Assembly: GCA_035284745.1 (NCBI GenBank)
Contig: JAYKIL010000008.1
Span: 248,001 to 312,000, forward strand
Direction: 5' to 3'
Source of the DNA: JAYKJB01 sp035284745 [NCBI: Candidatus Sericytochromatia bacterium]
GTDB lineage: Bacteria > Cyanobacteriota > Sericytochromatia > S15B-MN24
Length of the DNA stretch: 64,000 bases
Shown: in pieces, positions 34,439 to 43,523 of the stretch
How the letters are laid out: each line of letters opens with the position of its first letter
Numbering within the stretch: position 1 is the stretch's first letter
Notes under the pieces: generated by a model
Databases searched by the model: none
The model's input: only the letters and a program-made list of their open reading frames with translations
Told to the model about the DNA's origin: nothing
Position numbers and translations under genes: made by a program

Positions 34439-35467
34439 CTAAGCCAATCCCCAGTCTCTCATAATGGACGACAGCTTTGAACCATAGCTTGGATCTGTGG
34501 CGTAAACCCCTGTAATCCGGCGGGCAAATGCGTGAGGGTCCCGATCACGCGCGTAGCCGCTGACAGCCCGATCATAATACCCATTGTGATACAGGCGCCC
34601 GTGCGACATCACCGCATCGAAAAAGTCGTGATAACGCGCAAAATTCGCATCAATATTGACTCGGCGACCGTTGTAAACCTCCCACGTTCCCTTCCTTACG
34701 CTTCCTGCCGAACCACGTCCCTTAATCCCAAAAAGGTTAAATCCAGGAATGATGTGACGCCCCCAACCGGTCTCAAGGGCTGCTTGGGCCAAGACGACGG
34801 CCGCGGGAATGCCATACCGCCTCTCTGATTCCTCCGCGGCCGGACGTAAAGCATCCAAAAATGCTCGTTTATTAGTTTTTCCCAGGTGGGCCAATTCCTC
34901 TGGGGCCATCGCGCGCAAGCGAAGTGAGAGGGGCGCATCGCTCCCCGGATTAAGGCCCAAAGGAGGCAGAGGGGCAGGCACTCCGGGTGAAAATGGCGGA
35001 GGCGGAGGAGGTGGCGGAGGCGGTGGCGGAGGGGGCGGGGAAGGCCCGACGGAGGGGGGGGAAACTCCATACGAAGGCGCGAGAAAACGGTTGCCGGCGC
35101 GCGAGGTTCCCAACAAGCCCTGGCTGGTGCGCTGATCTTGGAGCGCCATGACAGCGTTTACGGCCTCCGCATAAGCCAGTTCATCTGCGCGGAGCGATGC
35201 CGAGGGCGGTCCAGACGATGGGATTCTCGGCGAGGGTGTCACGCTGGGGGTTTGCGGCGGCACAAAGGAGCGTCGAGTTGCCAGAACCGGCGCCGCACTA
35301 AAGGCGGAGGGGCGATTGACGCGGTGGGGGGTCAAGCGCGAGAGTGGTTTCCCCGCCCACAAATCGAGGGAAAAACTTGTGGCCCCCGAAGCCGCCACAT
35401 CGGCGCCGGGGCGAAAATGAGAAATTGGACTGGCATCACTTCCAAGTGAGAAAAAAGAAGTTCGCAA
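34439..35467 (-). CDS. Glucosaminidase-domain peptidoglycan hydrolase with a 15-proline linker
   Basis: 342 residues. The C-terminal half (about residues 195-342) is a FlgJ/AcmA-type glucosaminidase domain (YGIPAAVVLAQAALETGWG, catalytic Glu in ALETGWG; GFNLFGIKG; YHDFFDAVMSHGRLY). The N-terminal half is low-complexity and Ser/Pro-rich, and the linker has 15 prolines in a row. I see no signal peptide, so export is unexplained, unless the true start differs. TTG 35467 is the only start that keeps the N-terminal region. It would cut between sugars of peptidoglycan glycan strands. Confidence 0.85.
   Translation of the reverse strand: MRTSFFSLGSDASPISHFRPGADVAASGATSFSLDLWAGKPLSRLTPHRVNRPSAFSAAPVLATRRSFVPPQTPSVTPSPRIPSSGPPSASLRADELAYAEAVNAVMALQDQRTSQGLLGTSRAGNRFLAPSYGVSPPSVGPSPPPPPPPPPPPPPPPFSPGVPAPLPPLGLNPGSDAPLSLRLRAMAPEELAHLGKTNKRAFLDALRPAAEESERRYGIPAAVVLAQAALETGWGRHIIPGFNLFGIKGRGSAGSVRKGTWEVYNGRRVNIDANFARYHDFFDAVMSHGRLYHNGYYDRAVSGYARDRDPHAFARRITGVYATDPSYGSKLSSIMRDWGLA
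34994..35038 (-). repeat. GGC/GGA-type trinucleotide tract encoding 15 prolines
   Basis: Fifteen consecutive Pro codons of mixed type (CCG, CCC, CCT, CCA) on the minus strand. Mixed codons argue for selection on the protein rather than recent slippage. Translation would depend on EF-P, which is encoded at 50410-50967. Confidence 0.9.
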
Positions 35468-35519
35468 ACCCGCTGCTCCCCATCATCTCAAAAATCTTGT
35501 CGTGAATTTTTCTCCAAAT

Positions 35520-35600
35520 CCGTTTGATTATTTATTAAAATTTTTTAAAAACAAAATTAAAATAGCCGGGAAGCGTGGCATTGCATCCAGTAGAATGACT
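35520..35600 (+). promoter_or_regulatory. AT-rich promoter region before thyX
   Basis: A roughly 45-base AT-rich block (TTTATTAAAATTTTTTAAAA and neighbours) in otherwise GC-rich DNA. TTAAAA (35535-35540), 17 bases, then TAAAAT (35558-35563) is one possible promoter. It lies between divergent genes and could serve either side. Confidence 0.35.
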
Positions 35601-35653
35601 GTTGCAGGTCGCATTTTCCGTCAAAAATTGGTTTGGCAAAGGAGTTTCGCACG

Positions 35654-36484
35654 ATGTCCCGTTTGACCGTTCCGGAAGCGGATGAAGTTCTCGATCAAGC
35701 ATTCCCCGTGCTCGACAAGGGGTTTGTTCGTCTTATCGACTACATGGGAGGGGACGCCCGGGTGGTTCAATCAGCAAGGGTTTCATACGCCAGTGGGACT
35801 AAAACAGTGCGGGAGGATGCCGGGCTCATTAATTACCTCATGCGCAATGCCCATACCAGTCCTTTTGAGCAAGTGGTCCTCACGTTCCATATGAAACTGC
35901 CAATTTTTGTGGCGCGTCAGGTGATCCGCCATCGTACAGCCAGCTTGAACGAAATTTCCGGTCGATATTCTGTAATGAAGGATGAATTTTACATACCGGC
36001 ACCGGAAAGGGTTCAAGCGCAGAGTCAGGTCAATAAGCAAGGCAGCGGAGCCCCCCTCAGCGAGGATGTGGCGAGCAAAGTGCTCGCAGCCCTGGAGAAT
36101 GAGCAAAGCGCCCTGTATCAGCAATACGAAGAGTTCTTGGAGTGGGATGTCGCCCGTGAACTCGCCCGAGTCAACCTCCCGTTGAGCCTTTACACTGAAT
36201 GGTATTGGCAAATCGACTTGCATAATCTTTTTCATTTTCTCCGTTTACGGCTTGATTGGCACGCTCAATACGAGGTGAGAGCGTACGCGGAGGTGATGGC
36301 GAGTTTAGCGAAACGGGTAGCACCTTTGTGTTACAGCGCCTTTGAAGAACATGTTCTCGAGGGTCGGCGTTTTAGTCGTTCGGAATTGGCCTGCATTCGC
36401 CAAGCACTTGCAGGCCAAGAAATTCAACTGTCTGACAAAGCCCGCGCTGATCTCGAAACGAAACTGGGAACGACCTTGCGCTGA
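35654..36484 (+). CDS. thyX: ThyX, flavin-dependent thymidylate synthase
   Basis: Makes dTMP from dUMP using methylenetetrahydrofolate, FAD and NADPH. The defining ThyX motif is seen as RHRTASLNEISGRYS, with RVSYAS and the C-terminal FLRLRLDWHAQYEVRAYAE. 276 residues. ATG 35654 follows AAAGGAG, which is also inside the longer frame that starts at TTG 35633. No thyA is in the window. Confidence 0.95.
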   Translation: MSRLTVPEADEVLDQAFPVLDKGFVRLIDYMGGDARVVQSARVSYASGTKTVREDAGLINYLMRNAHTSPFEQVVLTFHMKLPIFVARQVIRHRTASLNEISGRYSVMKDEFYIPAPERVQAQSQVNKQGSGAPLSEDVASKVLAALENEQSALYQQYEEFLEWDVARELARVNLPLSLYTEWYWQIDLHNLFHFLRLRLDWHAQYEVRAYAEVMASLAKRVAPLCYSAFEEHVLEGRRFSRSELACIRQALAGQEIQLSDKARADLETKLGTTLR

Positions 36485-36488
36485 TTGG

Positions 36489-37076
36489 TTAATGGGTTGC
36501 GCCGCCCGTGAGTGTTCGCTTAAGTTTCAACACTTCGGCGTCCTGCAAGGTGCGACGATCGCCAGGGAGCAGTCCTGCGAGCGTGAGATCGCCGATGGCC
36601 CACCGGACCAACCGAAGCGTGGGGTGTCCCACGGCCGCCGTCATGCGGCGCACCTGTCTGTTTCTCCCCTCAGTCAGGACGATCTCAAGCCACGTGGTCG
36701 GGATCGATGCCCGATAACGTATCGGCGGGTTGCGCGGCGGCAACTCTGGCGGAGGCTCTAATGGTTTAGCCTGTGCCGGCCGGGTTTTTTTTCCTTGAAC
36801 CCAAACACCGCCTGCCAAGGTGGCTAAGGCTTCCTCGCTCGGACTGCCCTCAACTTGCGCCCAATAGGTCTTGCGATGAGAGTATCTGGGATCCGTTAAA
36901 CGTGTTTTCAGCCAATTGTCATCCGTCAGCAACAAGAGCCCCTCACTGTCGTGGTCTAAGCGCCCGGCTGCATAAATATGCGGAATTTCAATCCAGTGGC
37001 ACAGGCCCGGATGGCCGTTCTCGTCGCTGAACTGGCTCAGAACCCCGTAGGGTTTATAGAAGAGCAAGGTCGTCAT
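36489..37076 (-). CDS. rRNA pseudouridine synthase of the RluE/RsuA family (no S4 domain)
   Basis: 195 residues. The RsuA/RluB/E/F signatures are LLFYKPYGVLSQF, the catalytic Asp motif GRLDHDSEGLLLLTDD, KTYWAQVEG and EGRNRQVRRMTAAVGHPTLRLVR. The N-terminal S4 domain of RsuA and RluB is missing, as in RluE, which modifies 23S rRNA. Start ATG 37076. Convergent with thyX, stops four bases apart. Confidence 0.92.
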   Translation of the reverse strand: MTTLLFYKPYGVLSQFSDENGHPGLCHWIEIPHIYAAGRLDHDSEGLLLLTDDNWLKTRLTDPRYSHRKTYWAQVEGSPSEEALATLAGGVWVQGKKTRPAQAKPLEPPPELPPRNPPIRYRASIPTTWLEIVLTEGRNRQVRRMTAAVGHPTLRLVRWAIGDLTLAGLLPGDRRTLQDAEVLKLKRTLTGGATH

Positions 37077-37171
37077 GGCCCACCAGCTTCCGCGCGTAAA
37101 GATCTGCCGATGATATACTGCCATGCAGAACGCGGTTGGGCCAAACTTGGCGAGCCGCCCTGGAGTCTTTT

Positions 37172-38470
37172 GTGTCGCGCGAGCCCTTTGAGCTTGAGTC
37201 TTCCAACCCCGTCGGGGGTCTTGGTTTCCGCTTGCCCCGCATCGTCATCACGGGCTTGGGTGCGGTGACGCCACTCGGAAACACTGTGGGCACTTTTTGG
37301 AACGCTCTGATCCAGGGCCGCAGCGGAATTACACGCATCAAAAGCTTCAACGCCGAAGATTTTCCTGTGAAAATTGCGGGGGAAATTCAAGATTTTGACC
37401 CGCTTGATTGGCTTGAGGATCGCAAGGATGCACGTCGTTTGGCCCGCTTTAGTCAATTTGCCATCGCGGCAGGAAAGCAGGCACTCCAGGATGCGAATCT
37501 CGCGATCGGCGAAGCCACGGCTCCCAGGGTCGGAGTCTGTTTGGGCTCCGGCATGGGCGGATTGGGGGTGATGGAGGAGCAGCATACGATCCTTTTAGAC
37601 AAAGGGCCCACACGCGTCAGCCCTTTCACTGCCCCCCTCATGATCCCGAATATGGCTGCGGGCAATTTGGCCATTGCCATCGGTGCGAAAGGTCCGAATA
37701 CTTGCCCTGTGACCGCCTGCGCCTCGGGCGGGCATGCCATCGGAGATGCGCTCTGGATTCTCGCGAGGGGAGACGCCGATGTCGTACTCGCGGGCGGCAC
37801 CGAGGCGGTCATTACCCCATTGGGTATGGCGGCTTTTGCCGCTGCTCGCTCTCTCTCCACACGCAATGACGATCCGGCGGGCGCGAGTCGTCCCTTCGAC
37901 CGGAGTCGGGACGGATTCGTGATGGGGGAAGGAGCCGGGGTCTTGGTTCTAGAAACCCTCACCCACGCTCGAAAAAGAGGAGCCCGAATCTACGCAGAAT
38001 TGATCGGCTACGGGTCCACCAGCGATGCTTACCATATGACCGCACCGGAACCCACCGGAAACGGTATGGTACGCGCGATGCACGCCGCGATGAAGCATGC
38101 GGGAATCACCCCAGACTCGATCGATTACATCAATGCCCATGGAACCGGGACCCCGCTTAACGACCTCATCGAAACCGTTGCAATCAAGACCGTTTTTGGG
38201 CAACACGCAACGCGGCTGCCCATTTCGTCCGGGAAATCGATGACAGGGCATCTTTTGGGCGCAGCAGGCGCCATTGAAGCGATCGCGACCGTGCTGGCCC
38301 TGCATCACGGCGTATTGCCTCCGACCATCAACCTTGATGTTCCCGATCCAGATTGCGATTTGGATTACATCCCGATGAAAGCCAGGCCTTGTTCCGCGGA
38401 GGTGGCCATGTCGAATAGTATGGGTTTCGGAGGGCATAACGTCAGTTTGTTGTTTAGAAAGACCTTATGA
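37172..38470 (+). CDS. fabF: FabF, 3-oxoacyl-ACP synthase II
   Basis: Elongation condensing enzyme. Catalytic Cys in VTACASGGHAIG and the two His in INAHGTGTPLND and MTGHLLGAAGAIEA are all present. About 432 residues from GTG 37172, which follows TGGAG; the N-terminus before RIVITGLGAVTPLGN is about 22 residues longer than usual. The stop overlaps the rnc start as ATGA. It is separated from fabH, acpP and fabG by other genes. Confidence 0.96.
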   Translation: MSREPFELESSNPVGGLGFRLPRIVITGLGAVTPLGNTVGTFWNALIQGRSGITRIKSFNAEDFPVKIAGEIQDFDPLDWLEDRKDARRLARFSQFAIAAGKQALQDANLAIGEATAPRVGVCLGSGMGGLGVMEEQHTILLDKGPTRVSPFTAPLMIPNMAAGNLAIAIGAKGPNTCPVTACASGGHAIGDALWILARGDADVVLAGGTEAVITPLGMAAFAAARSLSTRNDDPAGASRPFDRSRDGFVMGEGAGVLVLETLTHARKRGARIYAELIGYGSTSDAYHMTAPEPTGNGMVRAMHAAMKHAGITPDSIDYINAHGTGTPLNDLIETVAIKTVFGQHATRLPISSGKSMTGHLLGAAGAIEAIATVLALHHGVLPPTINLDVPDPDCDLDYIPMKARPCSAEVAMSNSMGFGGHNVSLLFRKTL

Positions 38471-39168
38471 CACAAGCCATTTCGTCACTCTTGGAACGCG
38501 CGGGATTGCCAGGTCCGCACGAGGACGCGCGTTACAGCGCGGCTCTGACCCATCCCTCGTCGGAATCACGCCCCCATTATGAGCGCCTGGAGTTCCTGGG
38601 CGATGCGGTCCTCAAGCTGGTGGTCAGTGATTGGCTTTACGCTCAAAAATCACCCCTGAGCGAAGGCGCCATGACACAAGTGAGAGCACAAACGGTGAGC
38701 GATGAAACGCTTTCACTGGCAGCTCGAAGACTGAATCTGGGCCCTCATCTTATTTTGGGAACATCGGAGAAGCGCTCGGGCGGACGGGAGAAAACCAGTA
38801 TTTTAGCCAGTGCTTTCGAGGCCCTTCTCGGTGCCATTTACGAAATCCACGGGCTGGGTGTTGCCGGGAGGTTTCTAAAAGAATGGCTTTCACCCGAATT
38901 CGAACAGGCCTTAACAAAAAAAGGCCAAGATAATTATAAAGCGGTGTTGCAAGAGCTCACTCAAAAAAAGTGGCAATGCTTGCCCACCTATGCAGTGACC
39001 GAAGAACCCCCTGCGGCGGGTCGCTCGCCCCTTTTCACAGTAGAAGTGTCGCTGCACGGAGAGCGGCTGGCCCAGGCCCAAGGAAGCAGCAAACGCCAGG
39101 CGAGCCAACGGGCCGCGGAGCTGGCCCTTAAAAATTTAGACACGCCGAAGGAGGTTCCCTGTGAGTGA
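38467..39168 (+). CDS. rnc: Rnc, ribonuclease III
   Basis: Cuts double-stranded RNA in rRNA maturation and mRNA turnover. The RNase III signature ERLEFLGDAVLKLVVSDWLY and the metal-binding SAFEALLGAIYE are present, followed by a C-terminal dsRNA-binding domain (DNYKAVLQELTQKK...GSSKRQASQRAAELAL). 233 residues. Position after fabF/acpP-type genes is frequent in bacteria. Start overlaps fabF and the end overlaps rpe. Confidence 0.97.
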   Translation: MTQAISSLLERAGLPGPHEDARYSAALTHPSSESRPHYERLEFLGDAVLKLVVSDWLYAQKSPLSEGAMTQVRAQTVSDETLSLAARRLNLGPHLILGTSEKRSGGREKTSILASAFEALLGAIYEIHGLGVAGRFLKEWLSPEFEQALTKKGQDNYKAVLQELTQKKWQCLPTYAVTEEPPAAGRSPLFTVEVSLHGERLAQAQGSSKRQASQRAAELALKNLDTPKEVPCE

Positions 39169-39826
39169 AGTACTGATTGCCCCTTCGTTGCTTTCTGCAG
39201 ACTTTGCCTGCCTGTCCGAAGAAATCCAGTCGGTTGAACAGGCGGGCGCCGATTGGTTGCACCTGGATGTGATGGACGGTGTTTTTGTTCCGAATCTGAC
39301 CTTCGGCCCCCCCCTTATCAAGGCATTACGCCCCCACAGTGGCTTACACTTCGATGTCCATTTGATGATGATTGAGCCAGAAAGGCATCTTGAAGCCTTT
39401 GCCGCCGCGGGCGCCGACTCCATCACTGTTCATTTAGAGGCCTGCCCCCACCTCCACCGCACGTTGGGTCAGATACGTGCTCTGGGCGTCCGCTCGGGCG
39501 TTGCTCTCAATCCATCATCGAACATTGGGGATTTGGATTATGTCCTCGACCAGCTCGACCAAATTTTGGTGATGGCGGTGAACCCGGGCTTTGGGGGACA
39601 AAAATTTATTGAAGCGGTGGTGCCAAAGATTTCACGATTGCGTGACCTGATTCAATCGACGGACCGTTCGATCGATTTGGCGGTGGATGGAGGAATCGAT
39701 GCGACCACAGCGCGTCGCGTCAAATCGGCCGGCGCCAACGTATTGATTGCGGGTCAGGCCATTTTCAAATCGAGTGACAGGGCCGCCTCGATCCGCGAGT
39801 TGAGAGCCGTCTTGGCTCTCGAATAA
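39161..39826 (+). CDS. rpe: Rpe, ribulose-phosphate 3-epimerase
   Basis: TIM-barrel epimerase of the pentose phosphate pathway that links ribulose-5-P and xylulose-5-P. Motifs: IAPSLLSADFACL, LHLDVMDGVFVPNLTFGPP, FDVHLMM, VMAVNPGFGGQKFI and VDGGID. 221 residues. GTG 39161 follows GGAGG within the rnc end. It complements the RpiB-like gene of the BMC operon metabolically but lies in a different unit. Confidence 0.97.
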   Translation: MSEVLIAPSLLSADFACLSEEIQSVEQAGADWLHLDVMDGVFVPNLTFGPPLIKALRPHSGLHFDVHLMMIEPERHLEAFAAAGADSITVHLEACPHLHRTLGQIRALGVRSGVALNPSSNIGDLDYVLDQLDQILVMAVNPGFGGQKFIEAVVPKISRLRDLIQSTDRSIDLAVDGGIDATTARRVKSAGANVLIAGQAIFKSSDRAASIRELRAVLALE

Positions 39827-39857
39827 ACCGCTCGGGGACCATCGCGATGTGAAAAAG

Positions 39858-40178
39858 CTAGCGGGCGATGGCCCAATACGCCATTGCAGCCAACGCCCCC
39901 CAGGACAGACCTCGCCATATATTTCGCAAAATTTGGTCCCGAGAAGACGGGGCAATGTCCGACTCGGGATCTGGCGACGGCGGGGAGGACGCCGGATGAA
40001 CTTCCGCATCCACCAACATCAAAATTCCGCCACAGAGCAGCAGACTGAGAAAAAACCAATCGAGTGGCACCCAAGGCCCCAGCGTGAGGTGGCGAGTAAT
40101 CGGAAGGTAACTGCCGCCGTAAACGCCAACGGCGAATAGAAACAGTCCCGCCCAGCCATACAGCGAGGGTAGTTGCAT
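39858..40178 (-). CDS. Small membrane protein of unknown function
   Basis: About 106 residues from ATG 40178. Two hydrophobic helices (LYGWAGLFLFAVGVYGG and PLDWFFLSLLLCGGILML) are followed by an acidic Ser/Pro linker and a last helix (LSWGALAAMAYWAIA). I do not recognise a family. It fills the gap between rpe and the divergent deaminase gene, and codon use looks coding. The start could be slightly upstream (TTG in LGNRWMQ). Confidence 0.5.
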   Translation of the reverse strand: MQLPSLYGWAGLFLFAVGVYGGSYLPITRHLTLGPWVPLDWFFLSLLLCGGILMLVDAEVHPASSPPSPDPESDIAPSSRDQILRNIWRGLSWGALAAMAYWAIAR

Positions 40179-40287
40179 CCAACGATTGCCCAAAAACTTG
40201 ACCGCCTCTCGTCCCAAAGCCCGCAAGGGTATTATTCTACAACGCGCACGGTATATTGAAGAGTGTTTTACAAAAGAGGAGGCCCCC

Positions 40288-41631
40288 GTGGACTCACTGG
40301 CTTTCCGAAATCTAGCGGTTGCACAGGGCGGCGAGATTCGCCAGGGAGTGCATCTAAGAATCGAAAACGGCATTGTCAGTCATGTGGATGTGGACATTCC
40401 TCCGGCCAGGCGGGAAATTGATGCCACGGGACACATTGCAATCCCCGGCTTGATTAACTGCCATCATCACCTCTACCAAACGCTGACCCGCGGAATGCCA
40501 GCGGTTCAGAATGCCGAACTGTTCCCCTGGCTTGAAGCGCAGTACCCGGTTTGGGGGAAGATGGACGCCGAGGCCGTGTACTGTAGTGCCTTGGTTTCGC
40601 TGAGCGAATTAATGCTTTCCGGCTGCACCACCGCGTCGGATATGTTTTACGTATTTCCCCGCCACTCCGACGTAGCCCTCGACCAGGTCATTGAGGCAGC
40701 GGGTACCCTGGGCATCCGCATCCACGCAGGCCGCGGCAGTATGTCATTGGGACAACGTGACGGCGGCCTACCGCCCGATCACGTCGTACAAGATGCCGAC
40801 ACCATTCTGTCAGACACAGCCCGACTGGCCGAACGCTATCACGACCCTCGCCCAGGCGGGATGGTCCGTATTGACGTGATGCCGTGCTCACCATTTTCGG
40901 TGACCCGCGAGTTAATGGAAGCCAGTCGTGACCTGGCTCGTCAAATGGGCCTGTTGCTGCACACGCATCTTGCTGAGACCCTTGATGAGGAGCGATTTTG
41001 CCTGGAAAAATATGGTGTCAGGCCACTGGGATATCTTGAGCGAATGAATTGGCTGGGGCCAGACGTCTACCTCGCCCACGGAGTCCACTTTAATGACGAC
41101 GAACTCGACGTGTTGGCCCGCACGGAGACTGCGGTTGCACATTGCCCAAGTTCAAACATGCGGTTGGGGTCGGGCATTGCGCGGATCGTTGAAATGAAAT
41201 CGCGCGGCATGCGCGTGGGATTGGCGGTGGATGGCTCAGCGAGCAATGACGGAAACAATCTCCTCCTTGAAGCCCGTATGGCCCTGCTGTTGGCGAGATT
41301 ACGCTCGGGAGCTGCGGCGATAAGCCCACAGGAAATGATCACGCTGGCGACGCAAGGAGGGGCCGCCGTGCTAAAACGGCCCGAGCTCGGTCGTCTGACG
41401 GCGGGCAGCATCGCAGATGTAGCTATTTTCGATTTGAATCGCATAGAATACGCCGGTGCCGTCGAACAGGATCCTTTGGGCGCCTTACTGCTCTGCCACC
41501 CGACACCGCCACGGCACGTGGTCGTAAATGGTCGCTTGTGCGTAGAAAACGGTCAGTTACCGCACCTCGATCTTCCAGGCGTGATACGCCGTCATAACCA
41601 ATGCGTACGACGCCTCATGGCATCTCATTAG
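40288..41631 (+). CDS. 8-oxoguanine deaminase (amidohydrolase family)
   Basis: 447 residues. Metal-dependent amidohydrolase with ligands in NCHHHLYQ, HTHLAE and VDGSASND. The stretch HHHLYQTLTRGMPAVQNAEL with FPWL is characteristic of 8-oxoguanine deaminases, which turn 8-oxoguanine into uric acid, rather than of guanine deaminase or atrazine hydrolases. GTG 40288 follows GAGGAGG. The 3' end overlaps the selB stop by four bases. Role: salvage or clearance of oxidised purines. The substrate assignment rests on motif similarity. Confidence 0.85.
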   Translation: MDSLAFRNLAVAQGGEIRQGVHLRIENGIVSHVDVDIPPARREIDATGHIAIPGLINCHHHLYQTLTRGMPAVQNAELFPWLEAQYPVWGKMDAEAVYCSALVSLSELMLSGCTTASDMFYVFPRHSDVALDQVIEAAGTLGIRIHAGRGSMSLGQRDGGLPPDHVVQDADTILSDTARLAERYHDPRPGGMVRIDVMPCSPFSVTRELMEASRDLARQMGLLLHTHLAETLDEERFCLEKYGVRPLGYLERMNWLGPDVYLAHGVHFNDDELDVLARTETAVAHCPSSNMRLGSGIARIVEMKSRGMRVGLAVDGSASNDGNNLLLEARMALLLARLRSGAAAISPQEMITLATQGGAAVLKRPELGRLTAGSIADVAIFDLNRIEYAGAVEQDPLGALLLCHPTPPRHVVVNGRLCVENGQLPHLDLPGVIRRHNQCVRRLMASH

Positions 41632-43523
41632 GCGTTGACCTCTTGCGGTTCGCGCGCGAGCAATGCGCGTTGATCCCCCGAACGCCGGGTGAATCCGCAC
41701 GTGTCAAGATACTCCAAAAAAGGAATGGCATATTTGCGCGAGGTCCCAATGGTTTCTCGCATTTGAGAGGCCGTCAAGAGCGGATGGGCCTCAAAGGCCA
41801 TCCGCAGACGCGTATGAATGGCCGCCAGAACCTGAGGTGTGGTGTAGATCTGTGCCCCCACTCGCAAAAGATCGCCCGCCTCCAGCATATCCTCTATTAA
41901 GGCTGGCCACTCGACGGTGTTTCCCAAAAATTCAAAGTCGGCCCTTTCGGCCAATGGCTGCCGGTCAAAGAGGGCTATAATCTCCGCGTGACAAGACTTC
42001 AGCTCCTTTGTAAGGACAGGATGGTGCTCAACCAGATGAAGTAGTTTCCCCGTTGCCCGCACCTGTCCTCGCGAACCCAACGCCTTCAGGATAGGCGCCA
42101 TCTTCTGGAGAGGTTGACGCGTACGTTTAGCCAACTCCTCGGCGCTTAAGCCTCGTCGCCAAGGCAACGCCAGATGGAAGGCTGCCAGAGCACCTTTAAT
42201 GGATGAGGCAACCTGCTCTGCGCCGTCCGGATGCAAGAAGGTATGGTTGTCAACCATAAAAGCCTCCGCCCGCAGCCACTCTCGCGCTGGCTCTCGGAGT
42301 TCTGGGGGAAAATAGGCGAGTAAGAGGTCTTCCCTCACGGGGCGTTCGCCCGACTGCCGCAAGACCTCGCGCACCGCACGATGAATGTCACCCTCAGAAA
42401 GTAAGGAAAAGACCTGTCGCGTTGGCTCGTGGTGACGTCGAGAACGGCCGGGCGTCGCGTGCAAAACCATCCCCCCACCCAAAAGCTCTGTGGGCGAATA
42501 GCGGCGAAGCAGCAATCGATCCCCAAAACAGGCGACCACAGGCGTTTCAAGAATCAGTTGAGCGAAGGCGTTATCCCCGGGGAGAACCTCCTCTTTGTCG
42601 AGCAGGCGTAAACGACCTATATACTCCCCGCTCCCGTGATAAAGACGAATTCGGGTTCGATGCGTCACCGGGTTGGCCTCCGCGAGCAAAGACAATTGAA
42701 TATCCAAGCGCCGGGATGCTTCAAACACCCCAGAAGCCGTCAACCAATCCCCGCGCCGCAGTTCTGAGTGTTCAATGGCACTGAGATTCACAGCCACCCG
42801 GTTCCCTGGTAACGCGCGCGAAGTCTTGGAGGAATGAACCTGAACGCCGCGAACTCTCACCGTTTTTCCCTCTGGCAGTAGCGTTAAGGTGTCGCCTTCG
42901 GCCACCCCTCCCCCGCGCAGGGTCCCAGTGACGACCGTGCCAAAACCTTGTTTGGAGAAAACCCGATCGATCGGCAGACGCATCGCGCCTGTGGAGGAGG
43001 GCCTCGAATGCGTCGCGACCAGTTCGGCGAGTGCACAGCGCAACCGATCGATGCCCGCGCCGGTAGCACTCGATACTGGCAGAATACTCCAGTCAGGGAG
43101 TTTAGAGCGTTTCAGGGCTTCCCGCACATCGAGCGACGCCAATTCGACCAGATCAGCGTCCACCAAGTCGGTCTTCGAGAGGGCCACGATTCCTTCCCGG
43201 ATCCCCAAAAGAGACAGGATAGATAGGTGTTCACGCGTTTGAGGCATCACGCCATCGTCAGCAGCCACCACAAGTAAAGCGGCATCGATTCCCCCCACCC
43301 CTGCCAACATGTTCTTTAAAAACCGCTCGTGACCCGGTACGTCAATGATTGATATTGTTCCGCCCCCGGGCAGATCACAGGCGGCGAAACCTAGATCAAT
43401 CGTCATTCCTCGACGCTGCTCCTCTAGGAGGCGATCGGTATTGACCCCCGTAAGGGCTTGAATGAGTGACGTTTTTCCGTGATCGACGTGACCTGCGAAA
43501 CCCAAAACAAACGGCAGCGTCAC
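41628..43523 (-). CDS. selB: SelB, selenocysteine-specific translation factor
   Basis: GTPase that delivers Sec-tRNA to UGA codons followed by a SECIS hairpin. The G-domain has GHVDHGKTSLI, DVPGHERF and SKTD. The C-terminal half holds the winged-helix RNA-binding region (for example LLTASQMRETIGTSRKYAIPFLEYLD, about residues 580-605). 631 residues from GTG 43523, which overlaps the selA stop as GTGA. The longer in-frame extension upstream is antisense-like low-complexity and was not used. Confidence 0.95.
   Translation of the reverse strand: MTLPFVLGFAGHVDHGKTSLIQALTGVNTDRLLEEQRRGMTIDLGFAACDLPGGGTISIIDVPGHERFLKNMLAGVGGIDAALLVVAADDGVMPQTREHLSILSLLGIREGIVALSKTDLVDADLVELASLDVREALKRSKLPDWSILPVSSATGAGIDRLRCALAELVATHSRPSSTGAMRLPIDRVFSKQGFGTVVTGTLRGGGVAEGDTLTLLPEGKTVRVRGVQVHSSKTSRALPGNRVAVNLSAIEHSELRRGDWLTASGVFEASRRLDIQLSLLAEANPVTHRTRIRLYHGSGEYIGRLRLLDKEEVLPGDNAFAQLILETPVVACFGDRLLLRRYSPTELLGGGMVLHATPGRSRRHHEPTRQVFSLLSEGDIHRAVREVLRQSGERPVREDLLLAYFPPELREPAREWLRAEAFMVDNHTFLHPDGAEQVASSIKGALAAFHLALPWRRGLSAEELAKRTRQPLQKMAPILKALGSRGQVRATGKLLHLVEHHPVLTKELKSCHAEIIALFDRQPLAERADFEFLGNTVEWPALIEDMLEAGDLLRVGAQIYTTPQVLAAIHTRLRMAFEAHPLLTASQMRETIGTSRKYAIPFLEYLDTCGFTRRSGDQRALLAREPQEVNA

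Noticed and set aside
34994-35038. GGC/GGA tract as a CRISPR-like or satellite repeat
   Set aside because: It is a coding polyproline tract with mixed codons and no spacers.
39839-39871. Inverted repeat CCATCGC/GCGATGG between rpe and the small membrane protein
   Set aside because: Seven base pairs with a 19-base loop and no T-run on either strand is too weak to call a terminator.
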